Positions 27,301-38,580 of a stretch of DNA of 64,000 bases are shown piece after piece. Positions within the stretch are counted from its first letter, which is position 1. Each line of letters opens with the position of its first letter. Below the pieces are notes generated by a model. That model was not told where the DNA came from. It saw only the letters and a program-made list of their open reading frames with translations, and ran no database searches. The translations under genes were made by a program, and so were the position numbers. This DNA comes from Odiellus spinosus (Eukaryota > Arthropoda > Arachnida > Opiliones > Phalangiidae): NCBI GenBank assembly GCA_963920705.1, contig OY987233.1:10713459-10777458 (forward strand). Direction: 5' to 3'.

Positions 27301-30300
27301 TTACCACGTACAAGTTTAGGCAATATCACCAACCACAACTCTAGAAGAATTCACGAACAATTCAATAACGAGTTGGTGGAGTAAAGTTATAAATTACCCT
27401 CATTCTGCAATTTGATACCGTAATTATGTTACGTGTAATTTTGTTAATTAATCGTAGACACTCGCTGTCGTACGCGCGCGACTGTAAAATAATCCAAAAA
27501 CGAGCGGAATTTCGGGTGATTAAAAGAAGGAATGCTCTCATCTGTTTATTAATCCATGACGAGTGTAAAATTCTGTGATTTTTTTAATCCTTCTCTCTAC
27601 GAGTTAGTAACTGGTTCAATGATTCGAAGATCGCTCCTAGAGAGTTCAGGGCGTCCAATGACATCATACATTAAAGCTCCACCCACAAAAAACTTTCATC
27701 TCTTTACGAAATCAAATATAAAAAGGATGAAAAAGGTTTGTTGGCCGATGACCCGCGTTGGCCCGAGGTCGAGGGTCGCCCTAGTCAATATATAAAATTC
27801 TAGTGGGTGGTGAGCTCCATTAGATTCTAGTTTTCCAAAAAGTCAAGTTAATAAACAGTTTGGAAAGAAGAGGAGAATCGGTCGGCCACGCCAATTCGAC
27901 TAACTGACTCAAAACGTTCGAAAAATAATCGATTTTTAACGCCCACGTTTGACTTTCATCTTCCAGCATCTCCCAATCCTCATCCCAGCCCCATAGTCAG
28001 GCCTACGACAAAGTACACACTCTCTCTTTCTTCCAGGGCGAAATTTTGGCGCCAATCATACCCCCCCCCCTTTCCAGAAACTTTATCCTTTAAAGTCAAC
28101 ATGCAAGCTTTATTTCCCATAAAGTTTCGGATAAAATAAACGTTATTTCTAATTTCACTCTACAAAATTTCTATCAATTAACAGCTGGTTGTCGTTAAGT
28201 AATTATTCAATTATATTTGTAAGCTGATGTCCTTGGATTCAGCAAGCTGATTCTTATCGTTTAAATAGGCCTAATCCACCAGTAAAAAACATTTATCAAC
28301 TAAAAATAAATTTAAAACTTATTCAGAAATTAGGCTTAGCTGGATTCATGGAGATCAGCATTTCTTTCAATTGAAGTGTCAGCGACCAATCGAATGATAT
28401 TGGAAGATTCATCAAGATCTCGCCTTAAAATGGGCCTTTCTCATTGGTTGCTGACTCTTAAATGTGGATAAATTCAGCTGATCTCCATGAATTCAGCTAA
28501 GCCTATTTTGATGGCCGTAAATTTATTTCTAGTTTAATATTTATTTGTAATTTTATTTTCTGTTGGATTAGGTCTATTTAAACGATAAGGAATCGATAAA
28601 AAATTCAATTTAATTTCGGACAAAACGATATCTTGCGTGTGGTCTTTAAATCCAACACCATTTCATCTTTTTCTTATAACAGAAACTCAGGAACGTGACT
28701 GAAGTTGTTCATAATAGGGCGAAGTAATATAAGAACCTTCTTAAATAGCCCACGAAATGATAAAGGATATTCCCTTTATTCCAACCATTCTGTTCACTGT
28801 TTCAATTTCATCGGATAAACTTTACGTGACGGAATTTTGAACGAAAAATTTCACCCAGTAGCGAGATAAGCCTTTTGACTCTAAGAGTGGGTTGTCCGTA
28901 TAGAAGACACGAAACAATGTAGCGGAAAAGAGAGCCTTTCAAAATGATAATTTTATGGTTCTTTTCTTATAGTAACATAGATGGCCTTTTTACTATGACT
29001 TGAAGACCTTCTCTTGGTGCTGTTCTAGGGTAAAACCGACTAACCTACAATATTGAGATAAGTTTCGTGATACAAATAGAGTAGTGTAGCATAGGTTATT
29101 TAGTAATGAATAAGGTGGGTTTTTTTTTTATTGGACCATATTTGAACCATTTTTGAACTTGCCATATCTCGATAAGGTTGCGGTCGATTTACTAGTTTTA
29201 AAGATGTATTCGAAGCATTTCAACTGAACAATAACCTCGTGTTAAAAAACCAGTTTACTTTTAGAATGATAAATAAGGCGAATTTCATCCTTTAAAAACC
29301 TAATTTTCCCGCATTTTTGTAATTCTTCATTTTTAAAGATAAAAACTCCTATAATTTCCTATAATTCGATGGAAAATTTTATATTTTCCTATAAATATAT
29401 TTAGGTTTTTGTAAGGGGCGTAAATTACGACACGAACTCACTAAAGTCAGACAAAAATTCCATTTAATTCTAAGAATTCTCGATAAGGAAGTGAGAGTGC
29501 GAATGTGGTAAGCCACGTTCATACTAGGCCTTGAAATCGATTTAAACCGTTTCAAAACGATTCCCCTAGAGTCGCGTGAACGGGAAACCGTCTTTTCTCG
29601 AATCGATTTGATTCTTGAAACTGCTTCGGGAACCAGTTTGGTTTCAATTCAACCGATAGATGAAGCTACGATAAATCGATTTATAAAGATAACGCGTGAA
29701 CACCGCTTAAAACGATTCCTTCAATATCGGTTTGATATAAACGTTTCAAATCGATTAACAAATGATAGTGCGACCATAGAATAACAAGGAAACTGTCGGC
29801 AAACACTATAATTCCTACAAGCTTCAAGCGCGCTGCCTACTCGAGTTGGAAGAGATTATTAAAGAGCTATAGCTAGTCTTTACACTGCACCTGGCGGACA
29901 AAATTCATCTTGTGTCTTACAACGCCAGGATGGCGGAGTCTCCCAAGATAATGGCTTATAATATTTTCTTTCTCGGTGTCAGAAAAACACGGCCGAGTAA
30001 TAAATTACGAACAGGGGACGAACAAGAAAGGCGCCTCTACTATCAACTTGTACCGTCGTATCAACCATTATCTTCCAGGCGAAGAAAACAAGAAGTCCTT
30101 TCACAGGACTGAATCATTGGAGAATTAAATAAACTCAGTAATTTTACATTTAAAGGGACAATGAAACCTAACGAGGGATTTTTTATCGATTCCTTATCGT
30201 TTAAATAGGCCTAATCCAACAGTAAACAAAATTTACAAACCAATATTAAATTAGATATAAATTTAAATCTTACCCTGAAAATAGGCTTAGCTGGATTCAT

Positions 30301-33300
30301 GGAGATCTTGGTTTTAATCGCGTTGACCAATGAGCAAAGGCCTGTCTTCAAAGTGAAAAATCCAGTTGATATCCATGAATCCAGCTAAGTCTATTTTACG
30401 CGTAAGTTTTAAATTGATTTCTAGTCCCTCTCTCCCGAATCCCAACTCAATATATCGAGCTGAAAGTCCAAATCACGTGACCCCTAACCAGAGAGTGGTG
30501 ATGGGGTATGACGTAAAACTGGACCCTTGTCCCTTCCTGATATTATTGTTTACTTTTATGGTAAAAGTTATACACTTTTGAAAAAACTAATTCTCTCTTC
30601 CAGCCTCCCTTTAAATACATATTAAGGAGGAAAGTTGGTTGTGGGATCAACGTGGACCTCTTCCGCCGTGGTGGTACGACAAAAGTAAAACGATAGATCC
30701 CTAAAGAGTTTGGTACGTTGGTTGGTGACGTCCTCAGCAAGAAAGGATAATAGCTCTTTGGTATAATATCTTTTCCGCACACATTGACGATTCGGATTTG
30801 TATATAGAGCAATAGACTTCCCAGGGGGAGTAAATAGATCAATAATGGCACGTACACACCAGTTCCGTCATCGAGGTGCGTGATATACAAGGCAGCTAGA
30901 GTTTTGAATCGACCCAATAACCCGATTTTTTTTACTATTTTTCATTAAAGGTATATTGACACAAAACCAAATTTATCACTAGAAATTGGAGTAATGGCCA
31001 TAATTAACATCGGTTTAATTAGATTTAACCCAGGTTCACGTAAACTTCTCAGTTCAATAAACCTCGGTTAATCGTGATTAAACCATGGTTTAAATCTGAT
31101 TAAACTGGCTAGTTACGCCTCGTCTGAAAAGGGTATAAGGATGATATATTTGGGGATAATTAAAACTGTCGTTATTAGAGAGTCAGATATCCCTTTAAGA
31201 ATCTAATTGACGTTTCATTATCCCTTGTTTTTGTCCGACCAATAAAAGCGAGTTTGGCTAGAGGGGGAAAACCAGGAAGCAAAGCCACGACACGACTGCC
31301 TAGCAGAATCATCAATTTTGACTTTTCCGATTTTTGGGGCCATCGACTCGACCCACTATCAGCCTCGAGATCTTCTACCTTTAGCGGCGGCCGGGGTAGC
31401 ACTCTCCCGCCTCTGATCTTCTCATTTGTCTCGAGAAGGACCCTGGGATGTTCCTATAAACCCAAACCGATGGTCCAAAGCCTAATGCGGAGGAGGACGA
31501 GCTCAATTCGATCAGGGAGTAAGAGGGAGAAAATTTACTCAAGAACTAAAGGGGGAAGGGTTAATTTGAAGGGTTAAGTGTCTCCCTTAAATGACCGAAG
31601 CAGCCTTTTTATGGCAAACTTCAGCAGCCGCAGAAATTATAATCTTTGTTTGAAGGAACACTGTCACACAATTTTCAGTTTAATATTTGTTCGTAATTTG
31701 TTTTACTGTTGGATTAGGCCTATTTAAACGATAAGGAATCGATAAAAAAAAATCATTTGTTGTTAGGTTGCATTCTCCCTTTAAGAATTATATAAATATT
31801 TTTCATGGATTTCATAGTTTCTTGAAATTTCGCAACAAAATTGAAAGAATCCTATTCCACCCAAATTTTAATAATTTGCAAATATCCAAAGCTTCTTCCC
31901 AGAGGGAGCGAGAAAAAAAATGTATTTATCTAAACCAACATTGAAGATTTGTTACGCAGGTAGAAAAATATTAAAAAAAAAATAGCTTATTTCTTTTCCC
32001 CAAACCCAATCTTTACTCAAGAGCCCCGGTAAATATCGATTTGTAAGGTTTCAAAAAGAAGAAAACGAGTGTAACAGAAGGGCCAAGAACTATTACAATT
32101 TTCTCTGCTATTAAAAATACTTTCCTTGAATCTGCGTGCAATTTTCCATAACTTAAACCGAACTTCACTCCGATAACAAGTTATTTTTAAACCAATTATA
32201 ACTGTTAAAACACGCGTATAAACTGTATCAAAACTCATCAAGTCGCTAAGCCTAACTTCGTCGAGAAAAAATTTTAGTCTAGAAAATTTCACGAGAAAAC
32301 TTAGTAAGTTGCTGATAACCAATGAAATATCGTTTAAAAATGGCTCGTGCACCAATTGAACTGTCGCGCGCGCGTTATTTCAAACAAACATCCCCTTCCA
32401 CAACCAAAGACATAATTTAAAACTCTCATTGGCTGATCAGCAATTAATTCTTTTTGAAACAAACCGAATATTACTTGGAACCTAAACTTTGTTGCGAGTT
32501 TTGACGAAGGTTTATGTCTATTTTAAGTCTAAATAAAGTAAAAATAACTTGATTCCAAAGTCCACTGTTAATGGATAAATAAATCCAACATTCCCCCCAG
32601 AGAGATGGTTAACTCCAAGGCGTTTATAAATGCAAACAATTTAAAACTCTCATTGGCTGATCAGCAATTAATTCTTTTTGAAACAAACCGAATATTACTT
32701 GGAACCTAAACTTTGTTGCGAGTTTTGACGAAGGTTTATGTCTATTTTAAGTCTAAATAAAGTAAAAATAACTTGATTCCAAAGTCTACTGTTAATGGAT
32801 AAATAAATCCAACATTCCCACCAGAGAGATGGTTAACTCCAAGGCGTTTATAAATGCAAACAAAACAAGATTGGAGACACGGAAGACATCCCTCGAGGCT
32901 ACACTATATTAGACAGGTATAGAGCTGATTAAATCGATAGGCAAACAACCCCCAGGTAGAAGAATTCAGAGAAAAATACCACATCCCTTCATAGAGACCA
33001 CAAAATAATATGGGATCCTACTTGAAACCATGCAGGAGGTTATTTAACTGTTTTTACGCCTAATTTTCGGGCTTCAGAGAATCAAGGTTCGACATACGCG
33101 AAGACTACCAACGAAACTAATTCAATTTGTTATAATTATTCGCGTGACATAATCTATCATTTAAAATATCTTCCGAAAATTTATTCCGAAGACATGGCGT
33201 TTTACCCCCTAAGGAAATGTGGGAAATTTTACTTACATATTGACTAGAAAATTTTAATTTCAAAGGAATAATTTCATAAATATCAGAAGTAGATGAAACC

Positions 33301-36300
33301 CTCCTTTGAAGTCTACTACTCTAATGTTCGATATAGCGCTCCTCTCTGTATTGGTAAAATTCACAATTTTAAGAGATCGGAGGGGTCCTACTTCATACCC
33401 CCTGTCTACGGAAAATTGGAAATTCTCTCTCTCCACAACGACGACGTTTTTTTGACGAACTCCAAGGCTGCTAGAGATATTTGCTCGACGAACTCCCGCT
33501 CCGAAAATATCTACCGTTAGGTGGCGTACGAATCGCGCTTTTTGAAACTAACCCATACAGAGAGGGGTAGACAAGACTAGGGAGTAATAGACTTCAAAGG
33601 AGGGTTTCATCGGCTTCTGTAAATATATAAATCGAATATCTTTTCCAACGCGCTCGCAAAATTAAGTCAAACGAAAACTCGCGCAAAGAAACTTTTCGTA
33701 AAAAATTTCAAAACACAAAGTCTATTGGTTTATTAACTGAAGGTTAAACTATAGCCTATTTTTTAAACAGCGCCTGAAAAAGCGTTGAAGTGGTCGCGCA
33801 ACCATGTTCTTGGAAGCAACCCACCGGGCGAAAATAAACTAATGCTTTTTCAATACGCCCCTGTAGAAATGTTTTACCTGCCGCACATTTATGTTCAGAG
33901 AGAAGAAATATTTGAAGGGGGTATTTCTTAAAAAAAATGCTGATTTAAAGAGAATTTAAAATAACACCAAAACCTTTTATAGAAGTCGAGTCCTAAAAGG
34001 TAATTTGGAAAATTGGTTAAGTTACGAGCTGATTTACCGCTATTTAAAAATGTATTTTGTAGGAAATATTTCATAGATTTATAAGAAATCGTAGGAGTAA
34101 TGTTTTTATTAATATAGGGCATATATATAATACCAAGAATCCATTCAGGTTCCATAAGAATATGAGAGGGCCGCGATTCAATAACCATCCTCCCAAACTT
34201 TGTAGCAAAAGTTCGTCTGCTTCGAATCGATTTTTCAAGTAAATCGCTCCTGAAATCTATTATTAACCCGCGCCACTAACGACCTTGACATAATATTTTG
34301 GGTACTAAAAATGGAGCCGACCGAAAAAAGATCTAAGCGTACAAATGTTGCGAAAATTGCAGACGAACTTTTGTTACAAAGTTTGGGAGGATGGTACCAG
34401 AGGCTAAAGCTATGCTCCCATATTCTTATGGAACCTGAATGGACTCTTGATAATACGTATTAATTTTGTTAATAGTCCTAGCTGCAATGGATCCTTTAAC
34501 AACCAATAGTAGCCGCAAAGAGGAAGCTAAGAATGAGAAGGAGAGAGATACATATAACTATAGTGTCAACATTATGTTTGGGTCGACATTCGATTTGTCC
34601 CGAGGCCAGCGTCGATAAACATCTCAAGAATGTCTATTGAGAAGGACGAAATTGAGAGGCCAAATGCGGAAAAGCAAACTAAAGAACGGGGACATACGGT
34701 CCAGGATAATTTCTATTACCACTTATAAACAAATAATATAAGAACTAAATATGAAATCCAAGAACGTACGTAAAAATATTCAAAACTGTAAAAAATATCT
34801 CTATACTCGAAAGTTTTTGGGCTTAATTTTCTTATAAAAGAAATGGGAGATTAATTAAATTATTCGCGGGAGTTCAAGGTTATAGATAACGTAATACTAA
34901 ACAATAAAAAACCCTTTTGTTAGAATTCAAAAGATTATTTCTAATAGTTGCGAAATTTATCGTAAATGAGGTTATCTAGAGATTATCCCAGATATGACAC
35001 ACTTATTGAGATCATTGATCATTGAAATGGCAAATTGACAATTACCCAACTCAAGGGGGGAAACTAGCCCAAACAAAAATTAACTAGCCCAAACAAAAAT
35101 TTGTTTTAACTCGACTTAATTGTATTTTATAAACTAAATATTAATTTAGAATCTCCTTAAATTAAATTTAAAATTAGAATTAAAAACAGCTTCAATAATA
35201 AATTAAATTAAAAATATAAAGATTAAGGAGTTAAAAAGGAACCCTTTTTTTGATTCGACAAGAGTGATTTTTGAAATTGAATTCACTAAAATTCTACCCA
35301 AGAACTCGAAATAAAATAAAATTCTAGACTCACCAGGAGATGTTTTGGAAGGAGTTAAGGGAATTTCCGTGGTAGCTGGAGGTGCTATGTTGGTGTTTAT
35401 TTCCGTTTCCGCTCCAGACGCTGGTTGTTGTTGTTCACCACCATTCCCCCCTTCCAAAGGGTTGACGTAACCGTGTCCTTCCAAGCTTTGACTTTTAGCA
35501 GTAGCACCGCTGACAAAAAGTAAAAGAAAAACAATGTGAACAACCACCCTTTCAAAGGAAAACCAAAAAAAAAAAAAAAAAAAATTGATATATAGATTGT
35601 CTATCTCTGTCTGTTGACCGAAATGCCACTCGAAATAGGATATATACTAGTCCGATTTGAAGGATAAGGAGTAAAAAGGTTTTTTCATCTTAACTTAAAG
35701 GATGGTGCAAAGAAAATTCGATTTTTAACTCAAAGGGAGGGTGAAGAAGAAAAAAAGTAATTTTAAACTGACTATGGATCGAAAAATAAGACAGATTTGT
35801 GTAGTAAAATATTCTGGAATTGTTCTTGTCTGAATTTCACAAAATAAAATAGACAAAGGATTGATTTCTTTTAATTTAATGGAACAATAATAAGGTTTTC
35901 TGTGTTTCATTTACGATTCAATTCATTTTTGAATCTTTTACTAAAAAAAATCAATTCCTTTTCCACTTCAACCTCTCTTTAAATAAAAATCAGAAGGTAA
36001 AATACTATCCCTTTTACTACTCAGGAATAAATTAAGCTATAATTTCATTAATGAAAGATACAAATATCTTTCACTTCCCCTTTTAAAGTAAGTATAACAT
36101 GTTAGGATGAAGGCCTAAAAAGGTTTTTGCGGCCATCAAATGTTACCAAAACACTCGCCTTCTAAAGTTTATCCAAAAATATTTGCCACGATATGCCATC
36201 TTACTTAGATAAATAAATAAATATACTTGTTGGAAGAGAGATAGGACTAGAACTTCACCAAGAACCAAGTTACGAAACCCGAGAACGTACAAATAAGGAT

Positions 36301-37906
36301 GTTCAACCAAGACCACGAGGTTTTGGCAACAGTTAAATTCCCTGATAGATATTTCCATTAATTTTAAGTTTACAAAAACATTGTAATATCTTTGCATGGT
36401 TGTAAATAGTTAAGTTTTCACCAATTTTTATTAATCCTACCTAATTACGTTCACTAATGCCGAGTAGTGAAGCAAAGGTAAATAATTTACAGTGCAATAA
36501 AAAACACGTCCATGTTGTCGTTTAATTTACCATAACACTGCAGGGGGCAAAAGTGTGGCACAATTGAGCAAAAACTAAAAATAACTAAAATGCAGTTCTG
36601 TAAAATATAGTTTATGAAAATTCTCAACAGAGGGCGATATAATCTTTATCTCTAGGGAGAAATTAAGAGTATAGGGAATATAATGAGGATCTGATAAGAT
36701 CCAATCAAATCTATCTTCCAACGTTCCTAGAGTTTCATAAATTTATTCTTGGTTTCAACTATCAGTCGAGAGCTTTCAGATATTTCTTGTTTTTTACCGA
36801 GAGGATATCGAAAAAAGATTCCATCATTTTTTCTACCACATCTCTAGTGTTTCTACAAAAACATACACATTCGTTGAAGGGTCCCTTGCTACGTCATCTG
36901 CCTTTCGCTACACTGACAATTACTCTAAACTCAACAAGCTCAATAAGCCTAAACAACATTTTATATATTTACCTATTTAATACCATTTTTCGATTATTAA
37001 ACTAGTTTGTTTATTTTTAAAACATAAATATCTTACCTAGTTGGTACTACAGGTGAAGATGCCTTTGCTCCATAGCTATCGGCCTTCTTTGATCTAGAAA
37101 TAAAAAAATAATAAAAATTAGTTTTGGAAACAAACTTTTTAGTTAAATACAGACAACATGGTCCCTAAAAAATATCCAAGATGCGCGAACATTTAAGCTA
37201 CGGTCACACATCGATTTTGAAAATCAAACCGGTTTTCGAATCGCCAGGAATCGATTTATCGTAGTCTTCATCTATCGGTTGTTGAAATCGAATCGGTACA
37301 AAACTGGTTCCCGAAGTATTTTCGAGATATCGAATCAAATAGATTCGAGAAAAGACGGTTTCCCGTTCGCACGACTCTAGGGAAACGTTTTGAAACGGTC
37401 TAAATCGATTTCAAGGCATAGTATGAACGTGGCTAAAGTCAGTTATGTTAGATTTAGCTAAAATAGTTCATAGCTTTTAGACATTTTTGATAAAATGTTG
37501 CTTTGTTGATTTGTCGTTACAAATCCCATTTCAACTAAAGCGCGCAATTAGCGATTTTTTTTAATGCTACTGAAATTCCATTTGAAACTCGTGAAAAATC
37601 CTGAGATCTTCACTTTAATTTACAAAAATAAAATTTTTAAATTCAAAAACCCAAAAATTACTTGAGTTTATTTGAAAAATTGCTCCAAAAATCCCAAACT
37701 GTTGTACCTCCGGTACTTGCCCGTTTACGGAACCAACTCTTAGTACAATCCAAACCCGAATCAGCCCGTTTGGTCAATAGAGGACCGAAAGACAAGGCCG
37801 AATCGGAACCACATCTCGTAATTATTTCAATTCGATCGTAATAATCAGAATCGGACGTAGAACTATCGTTAGAAACTTGACTCGAAAATATCGTCGAAGT
37901 AGACAT
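13142..37906 (-). CDS. OXR1: OXR1/NCOA7-type oxidation resistance protein (LysM-GRAM-like-TLDc), proximal first exon
   Basis: Sixteen coding exons: 37662-37906, 37037-37093, 35334-35509, 26144-26229, 18691-18798, 18512-18601, 18030-18269, 17775-17962, 16912-17714, 15038-15200, 14701-14962, 13960-14064, 13732-13884, 13559-13654, 13409-13482 and 13142-13280. They total 2985 nt, 994 aa, every junction in phase. Order: acidic/Ser-rich N-region starting MSTSTIFSSQ; LysM (TVEYV..TLNRIAARFDTTPSEL..GQTLYIP, about 184-229); GRAM-like block VKFLKINSKHITDGQGFVSG (from about 320); long low-complexity linker in the 803-nt exon; PLYLCLRMGHP and EYWFSIPRNKVDELYNFF; C-terminal TLDc domain (about 842-994: AEGYPWELIYSTSKNGFSLK, GTGESYLYTFHP, WTGENMYFIKGN, DGDLFHGRSNKCTTFGN). 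OXR1 proteins protect against oxidative damage, and TLDc domains interact with the V-ATPase. The gene is ancestral to vertebrate OXR1 and NCOA7; the fly orthologue is mustard. Confidence 0.95.
15265..15299. repeat. 35-bp A-run
   Basis: Uninterrupted A tract in the OXR1 intron between the 16912-17714 and 15038-15200 exons, close to the acceptor side. Length is likely to vary between individuals. Confidence 0.9.
15884..16160. mobile_element. MITE, family T copy 1 (inverted ends)
   Basis: The ends AAGTGTACGTGTCTGAA (from about 15,893) and TTCAGACACGTACACTTT (from about 16,136) are inverted. Inside, TTGGCTTCGTAAAATCC and GGATTTTACTAAGCCAA form a second inverted pair around GACACGCGTTG. No coding capacity. 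Related copies are near 19,017-19,430 and 42,290-42,350. It lies in an OXR1 intron. Confidence 0.75.
18331..18423. repeat. 31-bp tandem repeat, three units
   Basis: Three head-to-tail 31-bp units start AAATTGTGGGGGAG, AAATTGTGGGGGAG and AAATTGTTGGGAAG, each ending AGGGA(A/C)C. They lie in the 242-bp OXR1 intron between exons 18512-18601 and 18030-18269. Confidence 0.85.
19017..19430. mobile_element. Family T repeat, copy 2 (longer, diverged)
   Basis: It shares GGCTTCGTAAAATACCAGCG, GACACGCGCTG, TAATCAAGAATGA and GATTCAAAGAGT with copy 1, in the same order. It has an outer TGTACACTTCATGAATGTTT end near 19,410. It lies in the large OXR1 intron before the LysM exon. Confidence 0.6.
21141..22613. 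repeat. Long inverted repeat, arms about 435 bp
   Basis: The left arm (about 21,148-21,578) is the reverse complement of the right arm (about 22,177-22,608) along nearly its whole length, around a spacer of about 600 bp. Landmarks are GGCCTAACTTCACTTCTCC / GGAGAAGTGAAGTTAGGCC at the outside, GAGCGGGCGGGAACTCG / CGAGTTCCTGCCCGCTC at the inside, and the GCGCGTACGATATTGGCGA pair between. No transposase was found in the spacer. It lies in the 7.3-kb OXR1 intron, so the pre-mRNA could form a very long duplex. Confidence 0.9.
22606..22755. repeat. Foldback family FB, solo arm (copy 2)
   Basis: TTAAAGGGAGAATGCAGCC is followed by GATTTTTATCGATTCCTTAT and the TTAAATAAACCTAACCCAAC stretch, abutting the outer end of the long inverted repeat. 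No matching right arm follows. Confidence 0.7.
23310..23548. mobile_element. hAT-type MITE with perfect 8-bp target duplication
   Basis: A 239-bp element bounded by CAGGGACGGAAATAAG and its reverse complement CTTATTTCCGTCCCTG. It is flanked on both sides by the identical octamer ATCCCACC (23302-23309 and 23549-23556). The interior has several copies of TGTCCGATAA-like words in both orientations. CAGGG termini with 8-bp duplications are typical of hAT transposons. Confidence 0.92.
23675..23978. mobile_element. Foldback MITE with 7-8 bp target duplication
   Basis: The ends CACGGACCGTGTATATACCG and CGGTATATACACGGTCCGTG are inverted and continue into CGGACGAGAA / TTCTCGTCCG. Inner words ACAAGGTCATTT and AAATGACCTTGT also pair. 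GTTCTAT(C) flanks both sides (23668-23674 and 23979-23985). No coding capacity. It lies 119 bp from the hAT MITE in the same OXR1 intron. Confidence 0.85.
24655..24800. repeat. Dispersed repeat family G (inverted copy)
   Basis: It shares TTTATAATCGCCATTTTTGA, ACTATGGTCACGTGATT and CTACGTCATC with inverted copies near 40,140-40,330 and 41,020-41,160, and a short relic near 50,510-50,570. Each copy places a CACGTG E-box beside a TGACGT half-CRE. Confidence 0.65.
25115..25303. mobile_element. Short MITE-like inverted repeat
   Basis: CTTAAGCCTCGTTTTCA at the left and TGAAAACGAGGCTTAAG at the right form a 17-bp perfect inverted terminal repeat around 155 bp. Another right-type end (GTGAAAACGAGGCTTTAA) is found at about 25,433, so the structure may be compound. 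Confidence 0.6.
26357..26687. mobile_element. 331-bp MITE, family M copy 1
   Basis: The left end CAGAAGCCGATGAAACCCTC and right end GAGGGTTTCATCGGCTTC(A) are inverted, with an 8-bp duplication GCAACTAC (26349-26356 and 26688-26695). The interior is GC-richer than the intron and closely matches the element at 33284-33619. hAT-like by duplication length and CAG start. Confidence 0.88.
28245..28610. repeat. Foldback family FB, copy 3 (left end truncated)
   Basis: The arms TTATCGTTTAAATAGGCC..TTAGGCTTAGCTGGATTCAT and ATGAATTCAGCTAAGCCTA..ATTTAAACGATAAGGAATCG are inverted. The outer left TTAAAGGGAGAATG end is missing. Confidence 0.8.
29511..29770. mobile_element. MITE family Q, copy 1
   Basis: It starts AGCCACGTTCATACTAGGCC and contains CAACCGATAGATGAAG(C) and CGATTTATAAAGATAACGCG. 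An inverted copy is at 37197-37434, a partial one at about 39,709-39,852 and a fragment at 26,012-26,068. All are in OXR1 introns. Confidence 0.75.
30149..31790. repeat. Foldback family FB, copy 4, split by a 1.25-kb insertion
   Basis: The left arm (30,149-30,424) runs from TTTAAAGGGACAATGAAACC to a point in GATTTCTAG. The right arm resumes at about 31,680 (TTTAATATTTGTTCG) and ends TGCATTCTCCCTTTAA near 31,793. The roughly 1.25 kb between is unrelated, GC-richer DNA with no protein I recognise. It lies in the 9.1-kb OXR1 intron. Confidence 0.75.
32414..32861. repeat. 224-bp tandem duplication
   Basis: Two head-to-tail 224-bp copies (32414-32637 and 32638-32861) differ at about two positions (CCCCCC/CCCACC and TCCAC/TCTAC). 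This indicates a very recent duplication. Non-coding, in an OXR1 intron. Confidence 0.92.
33284..33619. mobile_element. 336-bp MITE, family M copy 2
   Basis: It starts CAGAAGTAGATGAAACCCTC and ends GAGGGTTTCATCGGCTTCTG, with a flanking TAAATAT duplication (33277-33283 and 33620-33626). The interior is inverted relative to copy 1 and contains CCCCCTGTCTACGGAAAATT and ACGACGACGTTTTTTTGACG. Confidence 0.88.
34133..34450. repeat. Inverted repeat, arms about 90 bp
   Basis: The left arm has CCATTCAGGTTCCATAAGAA and CCTCCCAAACTTTGTAGC. The right arm has GCTACAAAGTTTGGGAGG-like and TTCTTATGGAACCTGAATGG. The centre is near 34,290. Looks like another non-coding foldback in an OXR1 intron. Confidence 0.75.
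37197..37434. mobile_element. MITE family Q, copy 2 (inverted)
   Basis: It ends GTATGAACGTGGCT and begins AGCTACGGTCACACATCG, approximately inverted ends. The interior matches copy 1 at 29,511 in reverse. It lies between the first two OXR1 exons of the proximal isoform. Confidence 0.75.
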
Positions 37907-38472
37907 AATTTATGTTTTTAGATTAATCCCAGTGAATAATTTACATTCCCGTTTTGATACAGAAACGAAACTAATTTGAAGGGAAATAAAAACTGATTTG
38001 TTGAAGCTACGGATATAACGCGAGAACTGAAATAAGGCGATAATTGTGGTTGAACTTATAACACGAACAGATTGCAGATTCCCTCCCTACCGTAATCTGT
38101 GACGTTTACATCTACGCGATGCTTTAAAGGGATGATCAAGTAATTTCGGTTATAGATACGGTTTGGGTAAAAAAAATAAGCTTAAGCGTGGAAATAGAGG
38201 ATATGATGGAGGTTATAACTAATTAGGACCATGGGAGTTCAAAAGAAAAAAATCTACAAATAGCGGAAATTGGAGAAATTTAAAATTTACAAATTTTCGG
38301 TTAAAATTTCATAGGCTAGGTTAGGAACTTAGTAGCACTTATAATCTTTGATACGGGCAAGCAAATGGAAGATAAAACATATATTTGAGGCTAATTGTTG
38401 AAAAACTAGGGTTTAAGTTAAATTGAAGATTGAAATGAAGTGTTTTTACAGAGAAAAATTGCGTTATATTTC

Positions 38473-38580
38473 AAGGGAGAATGAATCCTAACAACAAGGC
38501 ATTTTTATCGAGTCCTTATCGTTTAAATAGATCTAATCCAACAGTAAACAAAATTCACAAACACACTATAATGAGTCAAA
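38473..38580. repeat. Foldback family FB, solo left arm (copy 5)
   Basis: AAGGGAGAATGAATCCTAAC is followed by TTATCGAGTCCTTATCGTTT and AATCCAACAGTAAACAAAAT. There is no partner arm. Confidence 0.75.

Noticed and set aside
30543-30917. 124-codon minus-strand frame
   Set aside because: It lies in DNA inserted into a foldback element, has no recognisable domain and no splice or start context.
31254-31577. 107-codon plus-strand frame rich in Arg/Ser
   Set aside because: It lies in the same insert, with low-complexity composition typical of a GC-rich chance frame, and no family is recognised.
32017-32355. 112-codon minus-strand frame
   Set aside because: It lies inside an OXR1 intron and has no conserved motif or supporting codon pattern. 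Likely chance.
35203-35547. Signal-peptide-like start MVVHIVFLLLFVSGATA
   Set aside because: The hydrophobic part is the pyrimidine tract of an intron read through. The real sequence is the OXR1 exon starting at SGATAKSQS after the acceptor at 35,510.
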